64,000 nt of DNA. Origin: Shewanella psychrophila (GTDB lineage Bacteria > Pseudomonadota > Gammaproteobacteria > Enterobacterales > Shewanellaceae). The DNA lies in assembly GCF_002005305.1 (NCBI RefSeq), contig NZ_CP014782.1, positions 5,208,001 to 5,272,000 on the forward strand, in the 5' to 3' direction. The notes below the pieces were generated by a model. It was not told the DNA's origin, searched no databases, and worked only from the letters and a program-made list of their open reading frames with translations. Shown here piece by piece: positions 28,140 through 37,187 of the stretch (the first letter of the stretch is position 1; every line of letters begins with the position of its first letter). A program made the translations under genes and the position numbers.

Positions 28140-28613
28140 ATGAACTCCCCTTTCAGTTACACGACTCAGTATATTCTCGATAAACCCCATTTCAGTGAGT
28201 GTTTCGATGAGTCAGTCACAATAGACACCTCATGGCGCGCATACACCAAAGCAATTGGCTTCTTTTTCATCGGGATAGCCCTGTTGCTGACAGGCATGAA
28301 TGCTTATGCTTCCTGGTTTGTTATCGGGCTGGGTGTATTGGAAGGCGGAAATGTGAAGTTTAAAAAGACATGGTGGTTGTGGCGGCAGATGATGAGCAAA
28401 GCAGCCGGAAATGAAGTGATGCTAACCATAGATGAGCAAGGAGTCAGCAGCCACTCTTTCTATGTTAAGAGTCAGATATTATGGACTGATGTCTCTGAAA
28501 TAGTGACCACAGACAGGGGCTTCCTCATTAAGCATCCAACTGGCACCAGCTATGTCTCTAAACAAGTACTCGACGAGGCTGCATTAGCCTTTATATGCAG
28601 TAAAGCTTTATGA
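28140..28613 (+). CDS. YcxB-like membrane protein
   Basis: A 157-residue protein with a short cytosolic lead, a hairpin of two transmembrane segments (about 36-75) and a soluble C-terminal part with ILWTDVSEIVTTDRGFLIKH. This layout matches the YcxB-like family of unknown function. Its 3' end overlaps the convergent acetyltransferase gene by 6 bp. Confidence 0.65.
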   Translation: MNSPFSYTTQYILDKPHFSECFDESVTIDTSWRAYTKAIGFFFIGIALLLTGMNAYASWFVIGLGVLEGGNVKFKKTWWLWRQMMSKAAGNEVMLTIDEQGVSSHSFYVKSQILWTDVSEIVTTDRGFLIKHPTGTSYVSKQVLDEAALAFICSKAL

Positions 28614-29141
28614 TTCTTTTACATTTGCCATGATAAAGGCGTCAACATATTCTCCGCCTCTAAAGGCGTAATCTCTGGCTTCTCCCTCTATAATAAAGCC
28701 GTTACGCTTATAGAGAGCAATGGCTGCATGGTTATCGGTATAGACTTCAAGCTCGATTCTTCTTATCGCAAGCCAATTATGCGCGAGCTCCACCATGGCC
28801 TTAACCAGAGCTTCTCCTACTCCCAGCCCCTGATACTTCTCATCTACCGCCATTCCTATGTTGGCAACATGTTTACGCCTAGGATTTGACATCACTTCCA
28901 TGCCTATTTGTCCCGCCACCACTCCATCAATAATTGCAACCAAGCTGTGAAAATTTTCCGGAAGATCACTGAGTCGTTTCTGCCAACGCTGCAAAGAGGG
29001 AAAAGGGTGTTGTAAGGTTCCGCTATAACATGAAGGTTGAGAATAGATATTCTTAATCGCTATTATGTCATCAATATCACTATGACGAATTTCACTGATA
29101 TTACTTTTTCGTATATCCACCTTTGCCCCTTCAACTACCAT
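28608..29141 (-). CDS. YhhY-like GNAT N-acetyltransferase
   Basis: A 177-residue GNAT enzyme. Residues from about 10 onward align well by eye with E. coli YhhY (AaaT), including RKHVANIGMAVDEKYQGLGV and the late YAFRGGEYVDAFIMA. YhhY acetylates free amino acids such as methionine and phenylalanine. The acetyl-CoA loop is YQGLGVGEALV. Start at ATG 29141 gives a slightly extended N-terminus; an inner start is possible. Confidence 0.87.
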   Translation of the reverse strand: MVVEGAKVDIRKSNISEIRHSDIDDIIAIKNIYSQPSCYSGTLQHPFPSLQRWQKRLSDLPENFHSLVAIIDGVVAGQIGMEVMSNPRRKHVANIGMAVDEKYQGLGVGEALVKAMVELAHNWLAIRRIELEVYTDNHAAIALYKRNGFIIEGEARDYAFRGGEYVDAFIMANVKES

Positions 29142-29331
29142 CTAGTCATAAACTTCTACTCCATCTAATTTACACTGTTACTGCAATATTTAAATACGTT
29201 TTTAAGTCTCGCTTTGAAAAAGTGAGACTTATTGTTAATAGTTAATCTCATCTCTTACTCGGTGAGGCGAAAATATCTAAAAGTGCTACGCTTAATTCTA
29301 TGGATAAAGTGCAGAAAGAGTACAAAAGGAT

Positions 29332-32094
29332 ATGTACCAACAACCTCCCGTGAATCTCATCCCTTTCCCTATTCTTGTTTGTAACAAACTGGGAGGAGTA
29401 ATGGGGACAAATCGATGTTTTAGGCATACTTTTCAAGTTTCATCGAACAACTTCAATGAGATGATGGCTCACACTCTTTTTAACTTTTTTGATATAGGTC
29501 TCACCTCCTGCCAGCCACGTTTTTTGGAGCACCTCAATAACAGAGATAACTTTTTATCTTACCTAGTGATTAATACCAAAAAGTTCAGTGTTAGCGTCAA
29601 TATTAACCTCAATCCTGAAAATCCAAACGAATTTTGGCTATTAGTTAATCCATGTTGTGAATCTCAGTTACGAACCAATTTAATAAAAAACAAATTACAC
29701 AGATTAAATCACGCAATAAAGGGAGCGGATATAGGTACTTGGGAATATACACCTGAAACAGAGCTAAGTTACTTCTCTCTAAAACTAAAAGAACTTGTCG
29801 GCATAAAATCTGAAACTCAGCTTAGCTGGTGTCAATTTAAGGCCCTGGTAATAGAAGAAGACAGAGCAAACTTTGAGCAACTCAATAAACAGGAATATAA
29901 ACCCGGCACTCGCCTCAACTTTGAATTTCGTATCTATAAAGCAGGTAAAACTTGCTGGTTCAAACTTAATAGCGAAGCATTTCTATCCGACGGAGAAAAA
30001 TTCACCATCACAGGCTCTGTAATTGATTGCAGCGAAGAGAAAGAGAACATACTCGCCTTACGAAATGCCATAGAGTCTAAAAACTTAGCTCTGGAAGCTG
30101 GCAATATTGGCAACTGGCGAGCAGAGTTAGATGAAAATCAAGAATGGGCATGGGATTGGGACGAGAGGGCAAACGATATGTTTGCTCTACAAGCTTCAGA
30201 TATAGGCCACCTTCAGAGGTGGGTTGATAGGCTTCACCCTGAAGATGCTAGTGCAGTGCTAGAGGCTGTACAACACTCTCTAAATACTGGAGAGAGTTTT
30301 AGCATGCAATACCGCACTATTTTACCCTCAGGTGAAATAAAATACATATTAGGAAAGGGCAAAGTCGGCCGAGATAAAATAAATAAAATATCTCGTATTG
30401 ATGGAGTCTGCATCGATCAATCCCCCATATTCAAAGCACAAGAAGAGCTACAAGAAATCAATGATGAACTCGAAGCCAGAGTGAATTTACGTACCTTAGA
30501 GCTACAACAAGCAAAAGAGAGGGCCGAACAAGCTAACCAAACTAAAAGTGAGTTTCTTTCCATGATGAGTCATGAACTCAGAACCCCCATGAATGCGGTC
30601 ATAGGCTCTTTAGACCTTTTAACTATCTCTAAGCAAAGTCCTGAGTCCACAGAGCTAATTGAAACAGCAGCGACATCGGCCAGCAATTTAATCACTATCT
30701 TAAATGACATTCTTGATATCACTAAAATTGAATCTGGTAAGTTGCAACTCGAAGAAAGAGATTATTCAATAGCCGATACCATAGATAATGTCGTAAAAAT
30801 ATTTCAGCCTGTGGCGATCAAGAAAGGAGTGATTCTTGTTGTTGAAGAAGATCCATCTATTCCACGATTTGTAGAAGGAGATGCACTAAGAGTTCGGCAG
30901 GTGCTATTTAACTTACTCGGTAATGCCATAAAATTTACCTCGAGTCTTGATGACACTATGGGAATGGTAAAATTAAAGTCAGAAATTATTGAACACAATA
31001 ATATTGTGTTCCGCATTGCCTTTACCATTACCGATAATGGGATAGGAATAGATAAAGATACTCAAAAAAAGCTATTCACACCATTCACCCAAGCTCAGCG
31101 CTCTACGACCCGTAAATACGGTGGAACCGGATTAGGTCTGGCCATTTGCGGAAAACTGATTAACTTAATGGGCGGATTAATTGAGTTGTCCAGCACTCCT
31201 GGTGAAGGTTCATCTTTTAGAGTTGAGATCCCCTTCTGGCACTCTAAAAAAGCAGATGATAACTATCAATTATCAAGTTCTAAACTCGCACTCATTCAGC
31301 TTTGTGATCACGTAGAGCAGCGATCTAAAAATATAAGTAAGCACTTAATCGCTGAAAAAAGCAGAGTGGCTCACTATGACATTGCAGATATTAATTTAGC
31401 AATCAAAGAAAATGATGCTGTACTATTACTATGTTGTAATTTGGATGACTACCAACAGACCCTCCTCAATATATACCAAGACCATCAATTCGCTTCAAAC
31501 TTAATCATAGGTGTTATGTCTTCACAAATAAGTCAGACCAGAAGACTTATGCCACAAAGTTTATTGGTATCAATCGATCCTATGACTCGCAGCCAGTTAG
31601 TCGCATCAATTAAAAAAGTCATAGATCAAGAAATATGCCTAGATCTTGATGAAATAGAAACCGATAACTTAATGGCGAGAATCAATAGTCCCACAAACAA
31701 AAATAAGCATGCAGATATCTTAGTTGTGGAAGATAACCCTTTGAATCAAAGATTGATCGCCAAACAATTAGCCGCTTTAGGTTACCTATGTGATCTGGCT
31801 GACGATGGTCTTCATGGCATAGAAAAATGGCAAGCCATAGACTATAAAATCATACTTACCGATTGCCATATGCCTAACCTAGACGGCTATCATATGACTA
31901 AGAAAATCAGAGATATTGAACAGCAACAACAAAAAAAAGCCATTCCGATCGTTGCGATAACAGGTGCCGCCATGAGTGGAGATGCTGAATATTGCTATTC
32001 TACTGGCATGAATGACTTTGTCAGTAAACCTATAATATTAAATGATTTAAAGAAAGTTATGAAGAAGTGGTACTTAGAAAACCAACAAGAATGA
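29332..32094 (+). CDS. Cytosolic hybrid histidine kinase with PAS domains and receiver
   Basis: A 920-residue kinase with no transmembrane segment. About residues 1-110 resemble a PAS fold, followed by two further PAS/PAC-like regions (about 125-240 and 245-370), a coiled coil (about 375-405), the HisKA domain with His414 in MMSHELRTP, an HATPase domain (GIGIDK and GGTGLGLAI boxes), and a C-terminal receiver (about 790-915) with phospho-acceptor Asp844 in LTDCHMPNLDG. It begins a three-gene set with an Hpt protein and a response regulator. A strong GGGAGGAG lies before an inner ATG at 29401, so a shorter form is possible. Confidence 0.9.
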   Translation: MYQQPPVNLIPFPILVCNKLGGVMGTNRCFRHTFQVSSNNFNEMMAHTLFNFFDIGLTSCQPRFLEHLNNRDNFLSYLVINTKKFSVSVNINLNPENPNEFWLLVNPCCESQLRTNLIKNKLHRLNHAIKGADIGTWEYTPETELSYFSLKLKELVGIKSETQLSWCQFKALVIEEDRANFEQLNKQEYKPGTRLNFEFRIYKAGKTCWFKLNSEAFLSDGEKFTITGSVIDCSEEKENILALRNAIESKNLALEAGNIGNWRAELDENQEWAWDWDERANDMFALQASDIGHLQRWVDRLHPEDASAVLEAVQHSLNTGESFSMQYRTILPSGEIKYILGKGKVGRDKINKISRIDGVCIDQSPIFKAQEELQEINDELEARVNLRTLELQQAKERAEQANQTKSEFLSMMSHELRTPMNAVIGSLDLLTISKQSPESTELIETAATSASNLITILNDILDITKIESGKLQLEERDYSIADTIDNVVKIFQPVAIKKGVILVVEEDPSIPRFVEGDALRVRQVLFNLLGNAIKFTSSLDDTMGMVKLKSEIIEHNNIVFRIAFTITDNGIGIDKDTQKKLFTPFTQAQRSTTRKYGGTGLGLAICGKLINLMGGLIELSSTPGEGSSFRVEIPFWHSKKADDNYQLSSSKLALIQLCDHVEQRSKNISKHLIAEKSRVAHYDIADINLAIKENDAVLLLCCNLDDYQQTLLNIYQDHQFASNLIIGVMSSQISQTRRLMPQSLLVSIDPMTRSQLVASIKKVIDQEICLDLDEIETDNLMARINSPTNKNKHADILVVEDNPLNQRLIAKQLAALGYLCDLADDGLHGIEKWQAIDYKIILTDCHMPNLDGYHMTKKIRDIEQQQQKKAIPIVAITGAAMSGDAEYCYSTGMNDFVSKPIILNDLKKVMKKWYLENQQE

Positions 32095-32164
32095 AGTTAA
32101 CTATGAGCTTGCATTTTGTCCAAAGAATATTTTAAACATTGAAAATATGTAAGGAGCTTTAACT

Positions 32165-32512
32165 ATGAACGAAGGGACTCGTCATATCTTAAATAGGAAT
32201 ATCATGATTGATCTCATTGGAGATGAGCCAGATCTCATTAAACAGTTTGAAATCGATTTTTTAAACCAAGCTAAAATCTCATTACAGAACATTGCCGATA
32301 TGTATAACACGAGTCGATTGCATGAAATTAAAGAAGAGGCTCACTTTCTTAAGACCTCAGCCAAAGCCGTTGGCGCAGAACAAATATCTCATTTACTACA
32401 GGCATTAGAAGTATCAGGTTCAGAACACAATAAACCTGAATGCCGAGAACTTATTCTAAAAACGAAAGTAGCTCTGCAACAAATATATGGAGTGATAAGT
32501 AATGACAAATAA
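32165..32512 (+). CDS. Histidine phosphotransfer (Hpt) protein
   Basis: A 115-residue all-helical Hpt domain protein. The phospho-accepting His60 lies in EEAHFLKTSAKAVGA, the standard HxLK(G/S) motif with small residues after it. It should carry phosphate between the receiver of the upstream hybrid kinase and the downstream response regulator. AAGGAG precedes ATG 32165. Its stop overlaps the start of the next gene (11 bp). Confidence 0.92.
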   Translation: MNEGTRHILNRNIMIDLIGDEPDLIKQFEIDFLNQAKISLQNIADMYNTSRLHEIKEEAHFLKTSAKAVGAEQISHLLQALEVSGSEHNKPECRELILKTKVALQQIYGVISNDK

Positions 32513-33707
32513 GGCCAAACTAGCCTGTCGCCAGCCTAAGGTGATCATGATTTATGAAAATGAAGATGACATTCTTGGGGCTGCAAGCATCATTGCCGAT
32601 CAAGTCGATGAATATAGAACCGTAATGCTCAACAGCGAGATTGGCGATAAAATACAAATCATCAAGCCTTCGGTTCTCTTATTCGCTCTTGCCAACGTTC
32701 AACGCAGCATTGAACTCTATACTAAACTCATCAATGATCTGCATGTAGATTACCCTCACTACGGTATTTTGCTGTGTAAGAATCGAGAGTCTGGAGTCGC
32801 ATTTCGATGCTGCATCAAGGGGTTGTTTGACAACTATTTCGTTTACCAACCTTTATACGAAAAGTTCCGATTAAAAATGATTGTCCATAACGGATTGCAA
32901 ATCAGTCAGTCTGTAGAACAATATAAAGGATTCAATGAAGAACAATTTGAATTTATCGGAGAAGAATTAACCGCGTTAATCGATGCGGGTGGAGAATGTA
33001 AACAATCACTGCTGGACTCAATATCCAAATGTAAGCAACAGATGAAAAAGGCCGAAGCAAGCCTAATTGAAGAGAATAAACGAGCAAATATTTCCTCCAA
33101 AGCCCTAATAGAAAAAATGAATAAAACTCACATTGAGCCTTTACTTGCAGAACTAGAAAGCAATATCAAGATAGGCTTAGACGGTATGCTACAACAATTG
33201 CTGGCAAAACAGCTTGGGCTTAAAGACTTGGAAAATAGATCTTTAGAGATGAGCAGTATCAAAGCTTTGGATCCACAAATGATCTTAGAGGCTTTATCTC
33301 CAGAGGCCAGTCTCTCTGAAGAAACCATAGAGATTACTGATAACGCTAAACGTATTTTAGTTGTAGAAGACAACCAAATTTATCGAGAAATGCTTGTAAA
33401 AGTGCTGACTAAAGAAGCCTATCGAGTCGACGAGGCCGCCGATGGCTTGAGCGCGTTAACAAAGATTAGAAATAACCAATACTCACTCATCTTAATGGAT
33501 CTTTTCATGCCTAATTTAGATGGCATTAATACCACAAAGCAGATTAAGACCATTAATGGTGGAGAAGAGGTCCCTGTTATAGCACTGACAGGAAACAAGA
33601 ACAAAGAACTCATAAAAAAATGGGCTGAACAGGGATTGCAAGGCTATATTTTAAAACCTTCATCTAAGCACGAAATATTAGATGCCGTCAGTCGAACGGC
33701 AATTTAA
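32502..33707 (+). CDS. Response regulator with degenerate N-terminal receiver and coiled coil
   Basis: A 401-residue protein. The C-terminal receiver (about 280-400) is complete: acidic pair in VVEDNQ, phospho-acceptor Asp333 in LMDLFMPNLDG, Thr in ALTGN and Lys in LKPSS. The N-terminal 130 residues look like a second receiver, but its phosphorylation strand reads LLFALANV without Asp, so it is a pseudo-receiver. The middle (about 150-270) is a Lys/Glu-rich coiled coil. There is no DNA-binding or enzymatic output domain. It overlaps the Hpt gene, and its output is probably a protein-protein interaction. Confidence 0.88.
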   Translation: MTNKAKLACRQPKVIMIYENEDDILGAASIIADQVDEYRTVMLNSEIGDKIQIIKPSVLLFALANVQRSIELYTKLINDLHVDYPHYGILLCKNRESGVAFRCCIKGLFDNYFVYQPLYEKFRLKMIVHNGLQISQSVEQYKGFNEEQFEFIGEELTALIDAGGECKQSLLDSISKCKQQMKKAEASLIEENKRANISSKALIEKMNKTHIEPLLAELESNIKIGLDGMLQQLLAKQLGLKDLENRSLEMSSIKALDPQMILEALSPEASLSEETIEITDNAKRILVVEDNQIYREMLVKVLTKEAYRVDEAADGLSALTKIRNNQYSLILMDLFMPNLDGINTTKQIKTINGGEEVPVIALTGNKNKELIKKWAEQGLQGYILKPSSKHEILDAVSRTAI

Positions 33708-33733
33708 TACCAATCGATATAAATGTAAAATAA

Positions 33734-33765
33734 CCCCTCGAGTTAACCACTTATTATTCGAGGGG
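33734..33765 (-). terminator. Candidate terminator between convergent genes
   Basis: Arms CCCCTCGA (33734-33741) and TCGAGGGG (33758-33765) with a 16-nt loop. On the minus strand it is followed by TTATTTTAC, so it best serves the acyltransferase transcript ending at 33776. Confidence 0.5.
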
Positions 33766-33775
33766 CTAAGCTCAT

Positions 33776-34879
33776 CTATTTAGCCGTGCATAAACTTCGC
33801 TGCTCATCATTCCCCATAGCCAGCATCTTAGGCGATGCTTGCTGATCTGCTGAGAACTCAACTTTATTCGACCAGCCGAACCAGTTTAAATCGATTAGCG
33901 CTTGCGCTGTCGGCCCACCTAAGGTGTTACCAGGGCCAAGCACAATAACCTTATCCGGGGCAAATTCTTTCACCGCCACCTGCACTGCCTTGGAAAAATC
34001 ATAGGGCTTAGTAACCTGATCCCCTAAGGTGTATTCTCTTAGTTTCGAACAATCTGTGCCATAGGGCGTCCATATTCTGCCTTCTCCATCGATCAAAGGG
34101 ATCTTTGGCTTAGAGAATAGATACTCAGCCAGTGAGGCAAAGCCTTTCTCAGACACTTGCTCTAACAAGGGAGAATGAAAAGCACCATGATTATATAAAC
34201 GCATAGGATAGCGCTCTTCTATCTGGGGCAGCATCTCCTCGGCTCGTTTCAGCCCTGCTTCATTCCCCGCAAGTACCCGATAGCCACCTAGGTAAATAGA
34301 GGTGAAAAGTTCACAGCCATCTTCATCACAGATAGTCTCGATAATCCTGTCGATAAGAGAAGATATCTCAGTATCATGCCTCCACTGACTATCTATCTCG
34401 GGATAGATGAGTTGACCACCAATTAAGCCACCTTGCATCATAGATCCCATGGTATTAATCACATCGATGGCGGCATCGCCATCCAAAGCGCTGGCGCAGG
34501 CCAAAGCAATATACCAGCCCATGGAATTCCCGGTTACTGCAACCACTTCATAACGCTCGGTATCGATATCCATAAAGTCACATACTGAACAGGCATAGAT
34601 GAGGGCAGAGGCATTTTCCCCTGGGGTATGCTGTTTAAAGGAGTACTTAGCCGCACCATCGATTTTAGCTATCCCCGTTTGCTTTAGATCCTCTCGGTAT
34701 TGATCTATACCAGCAATAAATGCTTGTTTATCTGAGTGGAAACGTTTCAGATACCCTAACTCATCCTTGTTATAACAGCCGCGGCCAGGCGCAACGACCA
34801 CGACTCTCTCCCTAGGCTTATTAACCACCTGATCGGCTTGATCGTTTGCCGCTGCTTGATTTTCCATATTCATAGTCAT
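33776..34879 (-). CDS. FabD-like ACP acyltransferase lacking the malonate-binding Arg
   Basis: A 367-residue acyltransferase-fold protein. The nucleophile elbow is GNSMGW (Ser119; FabD has GHSLGE) and the partner His235 lies in GAFHSPLL. FabD binds the free carboxylate of malonyl-CoA through an Arg in its RGKFMQ helix. Here the equivalent helix reads MGSMMQ, so that Arg is a Met (144). A non-dicarboxylic acyl substrate is therefore more likely. The C-terminus has IVLGPGNTLGG, as in AT domains. It begins one base after the stop of the E1 gene, at ATG 34879 with AAGAGG upstream. Confidence 0.82.
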   Translation of the reverse strand: MTMNMENQAAANDQADQVVNKPRERVVVVAPGRGCYNKDELGYLKRFHSDKQAFIAGIDQYREDLKQTGIAKIDGAAKYSFKQHTPGENASALIYACSVCDFMDIDTERYEVVAVTGNSMGWYIALACASALDGDAAIDVINTMGSMMQGGLIGGQLIYPEIDSQWRHDTEISSLIDRIIETICDEDGCELFTSIYLGGYRVLAGNEAGLKRAEEMLPQIEERYPMRLYNHGAFHSPLLEQVSEKGFASLAEYLFSKPKIPLIDGEGRIWTPYGTDCSKLREYTLGDQVTKPYDFSKAVQVAVKEFAPDKVIVLGPGNTLGGPTAQALIDLNWFGWSNKVEFSADQQASPKMLAMGNDEQRSLCTAK

Positions 34880-34880
34880 G

Positions 34881-37124
34881 TTACAAAGCCTCTTTAAGCA
34901 ACTGATGATTGAGTTCTTTGCCAATCAAAGCCAAAGCCGCCTCTACGATGCTGTCTCTACTAGGTAGGGGCAAAGTTGCCGCATCGGCCAGTGGGATAAA
35001 ACAATCTTCAGCTGTTAATCTGGCCAGTGGTGGGCATTCATTGCCTAGCGCTTCATGGAAACCTGAAATTATCGCCTCACTGATGGAGCCAGTTTTTCTA
35101 CACTCATCGACAATCAGAATGTGATGACACTCCTTAGCACTGTTGATGATGGCTTGCATATTCAGCGGCGCTAACCAACGGATATCGAGTACACGCACAT
35201 TGAGGCCCGTAGCCGCTAGCACTTTCTCAGCCTGACGGCTCAGATAGTAACCATTGGCATAACTGATAATGCACAGATCCATCCCCTCGCCATACTGAGC
35301 AATTTCTCCTAACGCGACAGGCTTAGCCTCTTGTTCCGGCAGATAATGGCTGGACCAGAGGCCATCATCCTTTTTGTGCAGATCTTTAGTCATATACAAG
35401 GCAATCGGTTCGAGGAAGATCACTACCCTCTGCTCTTCTCGGGCTAAGCGAACGCATTCTCTGAGCATCTCTACGGCATCATGACCGTTTGACGGACACG
35501 CAATGATGAGGCCGGGTATATCCCTGAAAACCGCGAAGGAGTTATCATTATGAAAATGGCCACCGAAGCCTTTCTGATAGGCCAGCCCCGCTATTCTAAT
35601 CACCATAGGGTTGGTAAATTGCCCATCGGAGAAGAAAGGCAAGGTCGCCGCCTCACCTCTTATCTGATCTTCGGCATTGTGTACATAGGCCAAAAATTGG
35701 ATCTCTGGGATTGGCAAAATACCGTTATGAGCCATGCCGATGGCGAGACCTAAAATAGAGGTTTCATCCAACAAGGTATTGATAACTCGGTTTGGGCTGA
35801 AGCGCTCAACCAGGCGTGAAGTCACATGATACACGCCCCCTTTTTTACCCACATCCTCACCGCACACGACAATATTGCTGTATCTGGCCATCAATTCTGT
35901 CAACGCTAGGTTGATCATCTTGCCCATATGTAGAGGTTTGATTAGGGATTGCTTATCCGCCTTTAACAAGATGCTTCTGCGCTCCTCCTCCAAGTAGGGT
36001 ATAGACTCTAGCCTGCATTTAGGTGGAACAATAGCTTTCATAGCCTGGTTAACATCTCTGAGCTTAGGCCGTGTCACGGCGATGCGCGAAATGGCCTCGA
36101 TACGCGCCTTGAGACTGAGATAGAGAGAGATTATCTGCTCGCTATTCATCACTCCCGCTTCAATGAGTTGCTGAGCCGATACCAATAAGGGGTCTTGAGA
36201 TTCATTATCGAAGATCTGCTGTTTCTTCATATAAGCTATCTCGGCATCACTGCCGGCATGCCCCATTAGGCGGACAGCGCGAACGTGTAAAAACACAGGT
36301 TTACGATGAACACGAGCGAAGTCGGCCGCCTCCTTACTGATTTTATAACAGTCCAGAATATCCCTGCCGTCACAACAAAAATATTTAAGACCTGGCCTCT
36401 GGCTAAAATTAGCTGAGATCCAGCCCTTAGGAGTAGGCGTCGATATGCCGATACCATTGTCTTCACAGATAAAAACCAGAGGCATGGGCACTTGTTGGTA
36501 CGCGGCCCAACAAGCCGAGTTAATCGCACTCTGGGCACTGGCATGATTTGCCGAAGCATCACCAAAATTACACAGCACTACGCTGTCAGTCGGCATATTC
36601 GATGCCAATGACAGGCGGTCGGTTAACGGAATACTTAAGGCTGCCCCTACGGCTTTGGGAAGATGAGAGGCTATGGTCGAGGTTTGCGGCGGAATATTGA
36701 GACGCTTACTGCCCAATACCTTATGACGGCCACCCGAGGTAGGATCGTCGCTGGATGCGGCAAATGAGAGCAAGATGTCGTATAGCAAGGTTTCCCCCGG
36801 GACTTGCCTGCCTCGCTCTAACATGAAGGCACAGCTGCGATAATGCAGGAACGCCATATCTGTAGGTCTAAAAGCCAGTCCATAGGCGGCATTTCCCTCA
36901 TGGCCTGAGCTGCCTATGGTATAGAAGCCCTGATTGCGGCCCTTCATTTTCCTCGACTCCAAGTCCAATAAACGGCTCTTAAGCTGGGATTCGAACAAGC
37001 CAATAAAATCACTGTCAGTTAACCCTATCCTTTGATGGTTCCAACCTTCACCGATATCGCTAAATTCGAGCTTCTGCACACGCTCAAGGAAACGGCGATC
37101 CAATACCAGGGCTCTATCTTCCAT
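34881..37124 (-). CDS. Fused alpha/beta E1 component of a 2-oxoacid dehydrogenase
   Basis: A 747-residue fusion. Residues about 20-370 are the alpha part with the thiamine diphosphate motif (NFGDASANHASA through ICEDNGIGIS). Residues about 400-740 are the beta part with VVCGEDVGKKGGVYHVTSRL and IPEIQFLAYVHNAEDQI. Such E1 enzymes decarboxylate a 2-oxoacid and pass the acyl group to a lipoyl domain, but no E2 or E3 gene is in the window. Instead an acyltransferase gene follows with 1-bp spacing. A terminator separates it from gcdH upstream. The substrate is unknown; branched-chain or pyruvate types are possible. Confidence 0.88.
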   Translation of the reverse strand: MEDRALVLDRRFLERVQKLEFSDIGEGWNHQRIGLTDSDFIGLFESQLKSRLLDLESRKMKGRNQGFYTIGSSGHEGNAAYGLAFRPTDMAFLHYRSCAFMLERGRQVPGETLLYDILLSFAASSDDPTSGGRHKVLGSKRLNIPPQTSTIASHLPKAVGAALSIPLTDRLSLASNMPTDSVVLCNFGDASANHASAQSAINSACWAAYQQVPMPLVFICEDNGIGISTPTPKGWISANFSQRPGLKYFCCDGRDILDCYKISKEAADFARVHRKPVFLHVRAVRLMGHAGSDAEIAYMKKQQIFDNESQDPLLVSAQQLIEAGVMNSEQIISLYLSLKARIEAISRIAVTRPKLRDVNQAMKAIVPPKCRLESIPYLEEERRSILLKADKQSLIKPLHMGKMINLALTELMARYSNIVVCGEDVGKKGGVYHVTSRLVERFSPNRVINTLLDETSILGLAIGMAHNGILPIPEIQFLAYVHNAEDQIRGEAATLPFFSDGQFTNPMVIRIAGLAYQKGFGGHFHNDNSFAVFRDIPGLIIACPSNGHDAVEMLRECVRLAREEQRVVIFLEPIALYMTKDLHKKDDGLWSSHYLPEQEAKPVALGEIAQYGEGMDLCIISYANGYYLSRQAEKVLAATGLNVRVLDIRWLAPLNMQAIINSAKECHHILIVDECRKTGSISEAIISGFHEALGNECPPLARLTAEDCFIPLADAATLPLPSRDSIVEAALALIGKELNHQLLKEAL

Positions 37125-37154
37125 AATCTACCTATAATCAAAGTTCCAAAGACA

Positions 37155-37179
37155 AAAAAGGAGCCTTAGGCTCCTTTTT
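37155..37179 (-). terminator. Rho-independent terminator after gcdH
   Basis: A perfect 11-bp stem, AAAAAGGAGCC (37155-37165) and GGCTCCTTTTT (37169-37179), with a 3-nt loop and a T run on the minus strand. It lies 9 bp after the gcdH stop and so separates that gene from the E1 gene. Confidence 0.88.
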
Positions 37180-37187
37180 ATTTCTAC

